DNA of 56,495 bases, from NCBI GenBank assembly GCA_025361765.1, contig JANYJS010000062.1, positions 1-56,495 of the forward strand, in the 5' to 3' direction. This DNA comes from Bacillota bacterium (GTDB lineage Bacteria > Bacillota > Clostridia > Peptostreptococcales > Anaerovoracaceae). The notes beneath the pieces were generated by a model, which was given only the letters and a program-made list of their open reading frames with translations, made no database searches and was not told the DNA's origin. The position numbers were made by a program, and so were the translations under genes. Shown piece after piece: positions 45,286 through 54,023 of the stretch (position 1 is the stretch's first letter; each line of letters begins with the position of its first letter).

Positions 45286-46092
45286 TTACTTATAGGCCAG
45301 TGCCAGCATGGTGGCGACGCCTATAGGAAGATAGTCATGGATCAGCCGAACGCCATGGCGTTCATAGGCTTCCTGGTTAAGAGAAAGCGGAACTCCCGGC
45401 GCTGCAATAAAAACATCCGGATGAAGCATCTCAGTCCCAAGCCAGTCTCCAGATGAGCTGGCGTCAAACACCAGCGGGTACCCAGCAATTTGACCGACAT
45501 TCTGGATGGTTTCATAGCCTTTCTCCGCCATATTGCTTAAAACCTCAGTATTATGATCGTAGGCTACTGGCCTTGCGCCAAGCATTTTTAAAATATGTAG
45601 CGCTTCCTGTCCAACAACCCCGCAACCAATGACCAGTACCTGTCTGTCTTTTAGTCCGCCGGCAGTTTCCCGAAGAGCGGCTACGAAGCCCTTAGCTGTG
45701 GCTTGGCTATTTTCGGCGACAACGCCGGTTTTGACATTTAGCGCAATGAAATTATGGTCATCCGCCATGAATAGCACCTCAGCTCCCTTCAAACAAGCTT
45801 CATAAATGCCGGAAGCATCTGCTTCCTCGGTCACGAAGGCGTTAAAATTCATACTGCGGCAAACTGCCGCCACCGATTCTGCAAAAGATCCGATGACACC
45901 GAGGCCAGCAGTGAATGGGATCACGCCTACCTTTGTATTTTGTGCGGTTATGGTCAATTTGTCAATTGGGACTTCACTTGCGCTCGAAGCCAAATCTATT
46001 AAATTCAAACCGGTTTTTTTTATCAGATCAAATTCATAGTCCTTCATTGATGTGCTTATACTTTCAATCCAGTCTTCAATTAATCTTGTCAT
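45286..46092 (-). CDS. pylD: Pyrrolysine synthase PylD
   Basis: A 268-residue dehydrogenase that oxidises the lysine-methylornithine dipeptide so that it cyclises to pyrrolysine. It has a C-terminal Rossmann fold (VLVIGCGVVGQEALHILKML near 152-171) and family stretches VGVIPFTAGLGVIGSF and DHNFIALN. GGGAGG precedes the ATG. Stop is TAA. It lies before pylT and pylB, whereas in the archaeal pylTSBCD order pylD is last. Confidence 0.95.
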   Translation of the reverse strand: MTRLIEDWIESISTSMKDYEFDLIKKTGLNLIDLASSASEVPIDKLTITAQNTKVGVIPFTAGLGVIGSFAESVAAVCRSMNFNAFVTEEADASGIYEACLKGAEVLFMADDHNFIALNVKTGVVAENSQATAKGFVAALRETAGGLKDRQVLVIGCGVVGQEALHILKMLGARPVAYDHNTEVLSNMAEKGYETIQNVGQIAGYPLVFDASSSGDWLGTEMLHPDVFIAAPGVPLSLNQEAYERHGVRLIHDYLPIGVATMLALAYK

Positions 46093-46138
46093 TACAACCT
46101 CCCAGCTATCACTTAAACTACCTAATACCTGTCATATA

Positions 46139-46158
46139 GCGCCTTGAATTTGAGGCGC
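46139..46158 (-). promoter_or_regulatory. Small hairpin in the pylSc-pylD spacer
   Basis: GCGCCT and AGGCGC form a 6-bp stem with an 8-base loop, without a following T run. The 101-base spacer is the longest between pyl genes, and the hairpin may protect or process mRNA; that is inference. Confidence 0.4.
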
Positions 46159-46193
46159 ACAATGCCATAAATCGGGAGCACAAACTGATTGAC

Positions 46194-47036
46194 TCATACA
46201 TTCAGCCTAGCCCCGTCAAGATATGCGAGGCTTCTTCCTACTCTTTTAATATTCTGGTATCCACCCTTCACCATGGCGAGGCGTTCAAGGCCAAAGCCAA
46301 TGCCCACCCAGGTGTCGAAAATTCCCCATTTGGCGTCGAGGGGATGGGGTCCAAAAGCCCCGGAAGCCAGTTCAATTCCGTCTGCTACGATGTCAAGGGT
46401 CTTACCATACACTTCTGATGTGGTAATTTCAAGTTCGTAATTCAAAATACCCATAGCCGCCATCGCGTCATGGGCCAACTGTTTTAGTCTTTCCATCTGG
46501 CCGCCTTCCGGCGTCGCCGCCAGTTCCACAAGGTTCAGCATGGTAAATTCATTCATGTGCAAAGCTCCCTGGGTCTCTTTTCGAAAGCAGGGGCCGGATT
46601 CAAAAATCTTCACCGGCTGTCGCAAAACTCTATGCATATCTCCCATCAGCTCATATAAGTTGGGCGCCAGCATGGGTCTTAGACATTTTTTGCCCTCGAG
46701 CCAAAATACCTGGCTGGTCAGAGGATGCTCTGCCGTTATGGTCATTTTATCAAGTGCTTTCTCAGAAATAATGATCGGCGTGACGACTTGCGTAAAAGCT
46801 TCCTTCTCTGTCAGCCATTTAACCAAGTCACTTTCTATGGTGCAAAGGAGTGGGCGGTGCTCACCACTTAGGAGACTTATTATTTTTTCCTTGTTGGCTT
46901 TAGAAAGTTCGACTTCTTTCGCCTTATAAAACTGATCTCTTTCCGATTTATCCGAAAATTCCAGATCCAGTAAATCGATGGGTGCAGATAGCTCTACAAG
47001 CCGTTGTCTTTGGGATACAGTAAGCAGTTCACTCAT
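46194..47036 (-). CDS. pylSc: Pyrrolysyl-tRNA synthetase catalytic protein PylSc
   Basis: A 280-residue class II synthetase that charges tRNA-Pyl with pyrrolysine. Motif 2 is GPCFRKE (148-154), LRPMLAPNLYEL (119-130) lines the pocket, and motif 3 is GIGFGLERL (246-254). Aligning to Methanosarcina mazei PylS, N168, Y128 and Y210 match the pocket residues N346, Y306 and Y384; C348 is replaced by V170 and L309 by M131. The tRNA-binding N-terminal domain is separate (pylSn). It overlaps the upstream reactivase gene by 4 bases (ATGA) with GGAGG before the ATG, so it is translationally coupled. Stop is TGA. Confidence 0.96.
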   Translation of the reverse strand: MSELLTVSQRQRLVELSAPIDLLDLEFSDKSERDQFYKAKEVELSKANKEKIISLLSGEHRPLLCTIESDLVKWLTEKEAFTQVVTPIIISEKALDKMTITAEHPLTSQVFWLEGKKCLRPMLAPNLYELMGDMHRVLRQPVKIFESGPCFRKETQGALHMNEFTMLNLVELAATPEGGQMERLKQLAHDAMAAMGILNYELEITTSEVYGKTLDIVADGIELASGAFGPHPLDAKWGIFDTWVGIGFGLERLAMVKGGYQNIKRVGRSLAYLDGARLNV

Positions 47037-48760
47037 GTCATGCCTCCATTTTTATTAGGAATTTCCAAATCGTCTTTTTTAGGACTATCATTATTTTCCT
47101 TTTTTGAACGATCAAAATCTTCCTTTTTAGGGAAACTCATAGCATTGATAAACTCCTGCTGAAAATCCTTGGCGCTGGCCAGTTCTATATGAGTGACCTG
47201 GCTCGCCTGACTGCTCGCCCTAGCCCGCTCTGAAAGCGACAGCAAGGCCATGCAGGCTCCAGTGCCAGCTGCGTTGCCCACAGAAATTATTTTTTCGATG
47301 GGAATTAAAGGAAAAAGACCTATGCGAAGGCCGCTCTCCTTTCGGATATAATTTCCAAAAGCCCCTGCCAGGCTTATTGATTCTATTTCAGAGACGTCAG
47401 CACCAAAAGTATTAAGCATAATGATGATTCCGCTGGCAATAGCGCCCTTTGCCAGCTGCACCTCTCTGATATCTTTCTGTGTAATGACGATATCAGAAGC
47501 CTCCTGTCCGTAGGCCAGGACGAATTCTCTACCTTTGCTCCCATCTCTCAGCCTTGCAACTAGGGTAGATGGCAGGTTATTTTTTATGGCTCCTGCCTGA
47601 TCCATCAGCCTTCCTGTATGGTCAATTAACCCGACTTCAAGAAGCTGGGCAATACCGTCTATAAGGCCTGAACCACAAATGCCAAAAGGCTTATGATTGC
47701 CAATAATACTTAGGTTAACTTCTCCCTGATCTATGGCAATGCCTTCAATAGCACCATCCGAAGCCCGCATGCCACAGAGAATCTCCGCTCCTTCAAAAGC
47801 TGGGCCAGCAGCTGTCGAGCAGGCTAATACCTGACCATCCTTGGCAAGAAGAATTTCTCCATTGGTGCCTACGTCGATGGCGAGATGAAGGCCTTTTCTC
47901 TGCATAATACCCGTTGACAGAAGCACGCCCACAATATCAGAGCCAACATGACCGGCAATATTAGGTAGCAAATGTATCTTCGCCAAAGGATTGACTGCAA
48001 GGCCAAGTTCTATCCCCGAAAAATCTGAAGCCGCGCAAAATACTGGCGCAAATGGTGCCACAGCTAGTGAAGATGGATCAATACCCAGCAGTAAATGGCT
48101 CATGGTCGTATTTCCTACAATCGTCACTTCGTAAATATTTTCAGACTCAACGCCATAATTAGCCGTAAAGTCTTCTATGATTTCATTTAGACAAGCTATT
48201 ATTTTGAATTGCAGGCTCTTTAAGTTTTCTGGGTTCCCTTGGGCAGCTTGTATGCGAGAAATCACGTCAGCACCAAAGGTATTTTGAGGATTGGTTTTGG
48301 CAAAGGCTCCCACCATATTTCCGCTATTCAGATCCCATAGCATTCCGACTACTGTTGTCGTGCCAATATCAAAGGCGATGCCATAATTTCTGTCCCTGAC
48401 ATCGCAAGGCTCTAAAACTGAAATCTCCCTGATAAAACCCTCAGGCATAAATTGGATCTTCGTTTTTCCGGACTGTATCTCACCAATCTCTGGAATCATT
48501 ACCACAAGCTCATCTATGACACTAAGTCTACAGGCGAGCCTGTAACCCAAATCAAGTTCTTCCTTTGATAATGCATCCAACTCTGCCTGATCCGCAGCTT
48601 CTGTCAGTCCAGACAAAATGCGTACTCTGCATTTACCGCAGCTTCCCTGCCTGCCGCAGCTGACATCCAGCATCAAATCAGCTCTCGCCGCGATATCCAC
48701 CAGATTTTCTCCAATTTCAGCCATTTGCTTTAAATTTGAGGGTAAAAATGTTACTTGCAT
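47033..48760 (-). CDS. Corrinoid-protein reductive activator (RACo/RamA-like ASKHA ATPase)
   Basis: A 575-residue protein. An N-terminal plant-type [2Fe-2S] domain has C35, C41, C44 and a fourth Cys near 77 in LACRL. A C-terminal ASKHA ATPase region (DUF4445 type) has FDIGTTTVVGMLWDL and AIDVGTNGEILL. Such proteins use ATP to reduce oxidised Co(II) corrinoid back to Co(I). The layout is closer to RACo than to methanogen RamA, which has two C-terminal [4Fe-4S] clusters. I chose ATG 48760 because AAGGG is 8 bases upstream; an earlier in-frame ATG at 48832 has none. The C-terminal tail is a degenerate Lys/Asp repeat. The product should reactivate MtbC. Confidence 0.9.
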   Translation of the reverse strand: MQVTFLPSNLKQMAEIGENLVDIAARADLMLDVSCGRQGSCGKCRVRILSGLTEAADQAELDALSKEELDLGYRLACRLSVIDELVVMIPEIGEIQSGKTKIQFMPEGFIREISVLEPCDVRDRNYGIAFDIGTTTVVGMLWDLNSGNMVGAFAKTNPQNTFGADVISRIQAAQGNPENLKSLQFKIIACLNEIIEDFTANYGVESENIYEVTIVGNTTMSHLLLGIDPSSLAVAPFAPVFCAASDFSGIELGLAVNPLAKIHLLPNIAGHVGSDIVGVLLSTGIMQRKGLHLAIDVGTNGEILLAKDGQVLACSTAAGPAFEGAEILCGMRASDGAIEGIAIDQGEVNLSIIGNHKPFGICGSGLIDGIAQLLEVGLIDHTGRLMDQAGAIKNNLPSTLVARLRDGSKGREFVLAYGQEASDIVITQKDIREVQLAKGAIASGIIIMLNTFGADVSEIESISLAGAFGNYIRKESGLRIGLFPLIPIEKIISVGNAAGTGACMALLSLSERARASSQASQVTHIELASAKDFQQEFINAMSFPKKEDFDRSKKENNDSPKKDDLEIPNKNGGMT

Positions 48761-48854
48761 ACCTGGATCCCTTCTTGTCGGCCTTCGCTGATTTTTCTCA
48801 GTGAGCCTTCTAAATAAATCAAAATGCCTCATTTTCTATATCTTAGATGTTAAT

Positions 48855-49583
48855 TTATAGTTCAGCTTTTGTTATCCTGTTTCTACAGAAGTTACAGCCT
48901 GCCTTCTCGGCAAGGCAAGATTTACAGTCGTCACTAGGCAACTTAGAATCGCCACTCATGGAGAAGAAAAATCCGGCGCAGGATTTCTGAGGAAGCATCA
49001 TGCTATTGCCATTAAGTTCTACGCCAATTTTGTCCGCATCAAGTAACTTATAGAAATACTGAAGTTGGCTCAAATCCATACCATAGTACCCAGGCCCGAA
49101 AGAATCCGATACTATTTTATTTTCGTCCGGCGGGATTTGCTCCTGAATCCATTCCCGGATCAGATCCCTTCCCGCATCGACATAGGCCGTTCCCCATGTA
49201 TCTGCGTAGAACAAGTCTATGACGGAAGGGCTGTCAAAATCCAGTCTGCCTATGGTCAATATAAAAGCGTGTATTTCACTTATCGCGCCAAGTTCTAGTT
49301 GGGAAATGGCATTACATGTGAATGTAAGTCCACCCACTTCAATTGTTCTTGCATGAACCGCTTCTGGCCCAAAGGATGATACTACTGCACGAATCTGGAA
49401 ACTTCCGGCCATTTTGTCTCTAATCACAAGTCCCTCTTTAAGCATCCCTTTGAATTTTTCTCCGGGCCTGTCAAATCCGCACATTAATGTAAAATAGGTC
49501 TCAGCGATTTTGTCTGCCTGTTCCTGTTTGAATACCATAATTTGATTGGTCATAATTTGATTAGTCCTCATTTGATTGGTCAT
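48855..49583 (-). CDS. Protein with B12-dependent methionine synthase activation-like domain
   Basis: A 242-residue protein. The core resembles the activation domain of cobalamin-dependent methionine synthase (DLFYADTWGTAYVDAGRDLIREWI, FGPGYYGMDLSQL split), and the C-terminus has a cysteine cluster CKSCLAEKAGCNFC. Genes of this type are found beside corrinoid methyltransferases in acetogens, probably in corrinoid reduction, but no exact function is established. The N-terminus MTNQMRTNQIMTNQIM comes from a 15-bp tandem repeat (49536-49580) that supplies three in-frame ATG codons. AGGA precedes the first ATG, so I kept 49583. Stop is TAA. Confidence 0.82.
   Translation of the reverse strand: MTNQMRTNQIMTNQIMVFKQEQADKIAETYFTLMCGFDRPGEKFKGMLKEGLVIRDKMAGSFQIRAVVSSFGPEAVHARTIEVGGLTFTCNAISQLELGAISEIHAFILTIGRLDFDSPSVIDLFYADTWGTAYVDAGRDLIREWIQEQIPPDENKIVSDSFGPGYYGMDLSQLQYFYKLLDADKIGVELNGNSMMLPQKSCAGFFFSMSGDSKLPSDDCKSCLAEKAGCNFCRNRITKAEL
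49536..49580 (-). repeat. Three 15-bp tandem repeats carrying start codons
   Basis: CATAATTTGATTGGT, CATAATTTGATTAGT and CCTCATTTGATTGGT follow each other on the plus strand. On the coding strand each gives an in-frame TNQ-type repeat, and each of two units ends in an ATG. A looser three-copy repeat with GTTAATTTCGATTGGGACTT lies in the spacer at 49,620-49,712. Confidence 0.9.
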
Positions 49584-49719
49584 AAACTTTATCCTATCTA
49601 TAAAAAGCTAATTGCTAATGGTTAATTTCGATTGGGACTTAAAAAGGTTTATTTGCAAAATGTTAATTTCAATTGCGCCATAAAAAAATTAATTTTCGAT
49701 TGGGCCTTAGAATTGAGCC

Positions 49720-50637
49720 CTATAAGCGGAGCTTCCCTGGCAGGTGCTGGTCTAGCGCAGCTGTAATCGTGCTCATCAGCTTGATACCCACCGAAGAAAT
49801 GACAACAATCTCTGACCTCTTAATCTCCTGCCTCCAAGGCAGAATGCTAAGATTTGTGCCAACGCCGCTTATCTCCACAGGTCCACCGTCCGTATTGGCA
49901 AAGCCCTTGATACGGTAAGCCCCCTTAGAAATTTCCAGCAAGAAATTCTCTAAATCTGAAGCTGGAAGGACTTGGTCCGATGACAGGGTAAAGGCTTTTG
50001 GCCTTGATTCAGGCGTGTTGGTGCTTTCCTGCTCTTCCGTACCGGCAGGATGGAGGCTGGCTATAATATCTTTAATATCCACCGTACAGTAAGACGTGAT
50101 GTGAATAGCTGCCGATGGATTAATCGATGTAAGTTTATCATAAACAGCCACAACCTCCGCCGAATCTGCCAAATCTGATTTGTTGAGAATGAGGGCTCCT
50201 GCATAGGCCACCTGGTGCTGCAAAGCAGGCAAAAGATCTTCTAAGTCAATAAAGTTTTCTGCATCGATTATGCAGATTGCCCCCAAATAATCATAGGGCT
50301 TTAGGGTTTTTGACGCGATGGTCTTAAGAATTTGGCCCATATTAGCTGGGTCAGCCAGACCAGAGGCTTCAATAAATACATAATCCAAATCTTTTTTGGA
50401 CATTTCTATCAAACTTTCAAGAAAATTATCCTTGATGCATGCACAGAAAATGGACCCATTGGAGAGTTCGTCCATAATGATCCCATCTCTTTTGATCAGC
50501 ATGCCATCGATGGAGAGCTGTCCAAATTCATTGACAATCACGCCAATCTTATTGTTCTTGTAGGCATCAAGAATGCTTTTCATAAGCGTGGTTTTTCCAG
50601 CTCCAAGAAATCCTGTTAATAGAATCAGTTGTGTCAT
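49720..50637 (-). CDS. G3E family GTPase (CobW/HypB-like metal chaperone)
   Basis: A 305-residue COG0523 protein. Walker A is TGFLGAGKTTLM near residues 8-19; EFGQLSIDG and IEASGLADP follow, and the NKSD specificity motif is present. The family CxCC metal site is reduced to CAC in IFCACIKDN. CobW-type proteins load metals; in this cluster a cobalt or corrinoid role is likely, perhaps like MeaB in guarding corrinoid enzymes, but this is inference. I chose ATG 50637 after GAGGTG; the frame is open to TTG 50649. Stop is TAG. Confidence 0.86.
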   Translation of the reverse strand: MTQLILLTGFLGAGKTTLMKSILDAYKNNKIGVIVNEFGQLSIDGMLIKRDGIIMDELSNGSIFCACIKDNFLESLIEMSKKDLDYVFIEASGLADPANMGQILKTIASKTLKPYDYLGAICIIDAENFIDLEDLLPALQHQVAYAGALILNKSDLADSAEVVAVYDKLTSINPSAAIHITSYCTVDIKDIIASLHPAGTEEQESTNTPESRPKAFTLSSDQVLPASDLENFLLEISKGAYRIKGFANTDGGPVEISGVGTNLSILPWRQEIKRSEIVVISSVGIKLMSTITAALDQHLPGKLRL

Positions 50638-50662
50638 TTCACACCTCAATCATATTAGGCTA

Positions 50663-50716
50663 TTAAGAACAACGGATAGCAGACCTCACATCTGCTACCC
50701 ATTGTGTTGTTCTTAT
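50663..50716 (-). promoter_or_regulatory. Strong hairpin between the permease and GTPase genes
   Basis: On the minus strand AAGAACAAC...GGGTAGCAGA pairs with TCTGCTATCC...GTTGTTCTT, about 20 bp with small mismatches and a TGTGAGG loop. It has no T run, so it may be a partial terminator or an RNA-processing and stability element that sets different levels for permease and downstream genes. Confidence 0.6.
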
Positions 50717-50732
50717 TAAGCTGTTTTATTAT

Positions 50733-52250
50733 TTATTTTGCAAGGTCGGGTCTATCAACATCGTCTTGAACTGTTTCTCTAGGCATTGTGAAATCACATT
50801 CCATTAGAGGCACAATCTTTGTCTTTTTAATATATTTGTAAACAAGATAAAGGATTGGTGTTACAGGAATCAAGATGTAGTTGGTGATAAAGTCAAACCA
50901 GGTGAAGTTACCAGCCTGGAATACCCAGATGTTTGCGCCGAAGATAACAATCGTAATCGTGATCATAGCGAAAATTGGGCCAAACGGATAGAAGTTAGAT
51001 TTGTATTTTAAATCTTCAATTCTATTTCCTTGAGCGACCCAAGCTCTTCTGAATCTATAGTGACAGATTGCTATGCCAAGCCAGATGATGAAACCGGAAA
51101 TACCGGATGCATTGTAGAATATGGCATATATTTTTCCTTCGCCAACTAGAGATGCAAAGAAAGAAAGTGCTGCGATTGCTCCGGTTGCCCATACTGCATA
51201 AACTGGTACGCCGTTTTTAGCTACTTTTGAGAAGAATCTAGGAGCATTTCCTCTAAGTGCCATAGCATGCAGCATTCTTGATGCAGTATAAAGTCCTGAG
51301 TTACCGCAGGAAAGAACTGATGTCAGAATAACTGCGTTCATTACAGAAGCAGCGGCTGCAAAGCCAGCATTCTTGAATACCAATGTCATTGGGGAAGCTG
51401 CAACGTTACCTACGCCACCGCCAAGAATGTCAGGGCTGGTGAACGGAATCAGCGTTCCAACTACGAAAATGGATCCTATGTAGAATAATAATATTCTCCA
51501 AAACACGCTTTTGATAGCCTTAGGAACATTCTTCGCTGGGTCTTCAGTTTCTGCAGCAGCCAGACCAACAATTTCTGTTCCCTGGAAGGAGAAACCGGCG
51601 ATGAGGAAGACCGACATCATAGCGGCAAACCCGCCAACGAATGGTGCTTTACCAGCATCCCCGCCATCAAGAGTCCAGTTTTGGAATCCAACGCTGTGTC
51701 CGCCCATGATTCCAACGATCATCAGGAAACCGACAACCAGGAAGATGATGACTGTAACAACCTTGATTCCAGCAAACCAGTACTCTGCTTCTGCAAAGGA
51801 CTTGGTTGAGATTAAATTTAAAACCATTAATATTGCAAACGAAATCATTGCAACCACAGTAACCGGCATATCCGGCAGCCAGAATTTAACAATGAGGCCA
51901 GCAGCTACAAATTCAGCAGCAACTGTGATAGCCCATGAGAACCAGTAGTTCCAGCCTACTGCAAAGCCGAAGGCAGGATCGATAAATCTGTTGGCATAAG
52001 CTTCAAAAGAACCAACCAAAGGAAGCTGAGTTGCCATTTCTCCAAGAGATGACATCATAAAAAATACGATAATGCCCATTAGACCGAATGCAAACAGGGC
52101 ACCGCCAGGTCCTGCAGATGAAATAGCGCCTCCACTGGCAAACCATAAACCTGTCCCTATAGCTCCCCCGATAGCGATCATGCTAAGTTGTCTTGATTTT
52201 ATACCGCGATGCAGCTTGGTATCGCCGGTATCTTGAGTTACATTGCTCAT
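50733..52250 (-). CDS. APC superfamily amino acid permease, LysP-like
   Basis: A 505-residue transporter with about 12 membrane helices. It is closely similar in my memory to E. coli LysP over its full length: SRQLSMIAIGGAIGTGLWFA, FAVGWNYWFSWAIT, AEYWFAGIKVVTV, GFSFQGTEIVGLAA and GIAICHYRFRRAWVAQG. LysP is a proton-coupled lysine importer. Lysine is the sole precursor of pyrrolysine, so its place between mtbB and the pyl genes suggests lysine supply; methylated amine uptake is the alternative. GGAGTGG precedes the ATG. It probably has its own promoter in the 330-base gap upstream. Confidence 0.88.
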   Translation of the reverse strand: MSNVTQDTGDTKLHRGIKSRQLSMIAIGGAIGTGLWFASGGAISSAGPGGALFAFGLMGIIVFFMMSSLGEMATQLPLVGSFEAYANRFIDPAFGFAVGWNYWFSWAITVAAEFVAAGLIVKFWLPDMPVTVVAMISFAILMVLNLISTKSFAEAEYWFAGIKVVTVIIFLVVGFLMIVGIMGGHSVGFQNWTLDGGDAGKAPFVGGFAAMMSVFLIAGFSFQGTEIVGLAAAETEDPAKNVPKAIKSVFWRILLFYIGSIFVVGTLIPFTSPDILGGGVGNVAASPMTLVFKNAGFAAAASVMNAVILTSVLSCGNSGLYTASRMLHAMALRGNAPRFFSKVAKNGVPVYAVWATGAIAALSFFASLVGEGKIYAIFYNASGISGFIIWLGIAICHYRFRRAWVAQGNRIEDLKYKSNFYPFGPIFAMITITIVIFGANIWVFQAGNFTWFDFITNYILIPVTPILYLVYKYIKKTKIVPLMECDFTMPRETVQDDVDRPDLAK

Positions 52251-52582
52251 TTTTAAACCACTCCTTACTAAATTAAACTATAATTTATTCCAAAATTATC
52301 GTTTTAAATAAGCTTACCTTCACCTTCTTCCTCTTATTTAGTATTTTGATTATGATATCACTACACCCCAATTTTCATTGAAGCAGAAGGTCACGCTGTT
52401 GTGTACTTGAAGGGTTCATTCTTTTTAGTAAGTTCATCAGAGTTAAATTTTAAATGCCTTCTATGCAAAAACCCCTTTTAAGCCGGTTTTCGCATAGAAT
52501 GCTTTATTTGTGAGTTGCAGTAATTGTTAGTTGCTACACTCGTTAGTTTACTTATTTGTTTGTTGTCATATTTTTTAGCTGT
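52251..52582 (-). other. Gap between mtbB and the LysP-like gene
   Basis: This 332-base region contains no gene. It holds a stem behind mtbB (listed separately) and an A+T rich stretch in front of the permease in which several weak promoter-like hexamers occur. None is convincing enough to name. Confidence 0.6.
52457..52501 (-). terminator. Terminator-like stem after mtbB
   Basis: On the minus strand TTCTATGCGAAAACC (52499-52485) pairs with GGTTTTTGCATAGAA (52473-52459), one mismatch in 15, around a 11-base loop. Only a weak T-rich tail follows, so it may terminate partially, separating mtb from the permease-pyl genes. Confidence 0.55.
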
Positions 52583-53986
52583 TTATTTATTTAATCCAGC
52601 TCTTTCTTTGAAACGTTCTACTGAGTTGATTTTTTGTCCCAGCACCTCGGAAATCCTGAACTTCGCTTCCATACCTACGTTAGCGCCGTTGAAAGGCTCC
52701 TGAATACCAATGCCCAAATCTTCTCTCACTTCTGTCATGCGTACGACATCAGCAAGCTCAATGACCGAAACGCCCAATCTTTCTGCTACATACTTTTTTG
52801 CCTCATTGATTTTCATCTTATGAGTGAGCTGCATACGTAAAACCAGATCTCCGGCTGTTCGTATTCCACCCATTCCTGCAGCAATTGCATGAGTCGCTTC
52901 TGTACCAAGGGGATCCCCCACGCCTAGCTAGAAACCGTCTATTTTGCAGATTTCCACCATGCATTTGTCTGCCCTTGACACGACGTCGCTGGGTAATATT
53001 TCACACATCGGGATGCCACAGACGCCCATGCCCACATTGGCATGAACCGGAATATCCGCTGCTTCTACTGTTGCTTTTATAAATGTGCACACTCTAGCGA
53101 TATTCCAGGGGAAAGTCATATTGCAGTTTGTATTGACTACAGCTCCAAAAATGGATGCCCCTGCTTTTTCGACCAGTTTAACCTGTTTATGCGGGTATAG
53201 ACCTGCTAATCTCACGCCGTCATAGGTCAGTTTGCCATGCATACCAAGAACAAACTCTCCTGCCATGCCGATTTCGACGGCCAAGCCGGGAAATCTTTGG
53301 GTGATAATCTCGGTAGCTTTTAGGGCTGCCAGAAAGTCTGCGTCGCCAGCTGCACCGGAGGTATCAAGATTCATAGCATCGGCTCCGACCTTATGCATCT
53401 GCTCCGCAACATAAACAACATCCTTTACAGCGTGCTCCACCGCTTCTTCTTGAGCAGCTAAAGCTTCCGCGATCTTGCCCTGAGGCAGTAATTCTGCCCA
53501 GTTGTCTACGGGGCCATCAGGTTTTGTATAAAAACCCAGATTCGTCATAGCGCCGTAAAAAATTGGCATAGCCGTAATGTTTAGAGCGCCTCTGACAGCG
53601 AACGCCTCGTGCTCAACTACGCCTTTGGCGGTTTTATAATTGTAGTCCCTAAATCCAATGTCTACTGAGTCACAGCCTAGAACGCGCTCATGAATGAGGG
53701 CCTGTGTAGTCCGCTCCACTGGAACGCCACACTTTGCTCCTACTTTATCCGAGCCTGAGTCATTGGTTGAAACGATTTCATTACCGTGCTCTACGCCTAC
53801 TACATTTCCTGGCATGGTCACGATCTCATATATGCGCTCCATCTCCGCCTCGGAAAGGGGAGGTATTTTGCCCCTGCTGGCAGCGTCCGCGACACCATCC
53901 TTGATATCTTCTCTGATTTCTTCTTCAGTCATATAAACGACAGAACCATCGCCCATACGGGTGAAAAACTTCTTATCTTCACTCAT
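52583..53986 (-). CDS. mtbB: Dimethylamine:corrinoid methyltransferase MtbB, with pyrrolysine at residue 353
   Basis: A 467-residue methyltransferase, the usual MtbB length, read through an in-frame TAG at 52930-52928. Before it the frame ends CKIDGF; after it LGVGDPLGTEATHAIAAGMGGIRT continues without a break to TAA. Ending at the TAG would give a 352-residue fragment lacking the conserved C-terminus. Family stretches include GVPVERTTQALIHERVLG, MNLDTSGAAGDADF and VNTNCNMTFPWN. It transfers a methyl group from dimethylamine to the corrinoid of MtbC, and Pyl binds the amine. GGGGATCCCC, a perfect palindrome, lies 9 bases after the amber codon. It is downstream of mtbC. Confidence 0.96.
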
Positions 53987-54023
53987 CTATCATACTTCCT
54001 TCCATAAAGATTTGCCTGCCCTA

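Noticed and set aside
52583-53986. mtbB as two genes or a pseudogene split at the TAG
   Set aside because: The frame is unbroken either side of one amber codon, total length is that of MtbB, and a complete Pyl system is adjacent.
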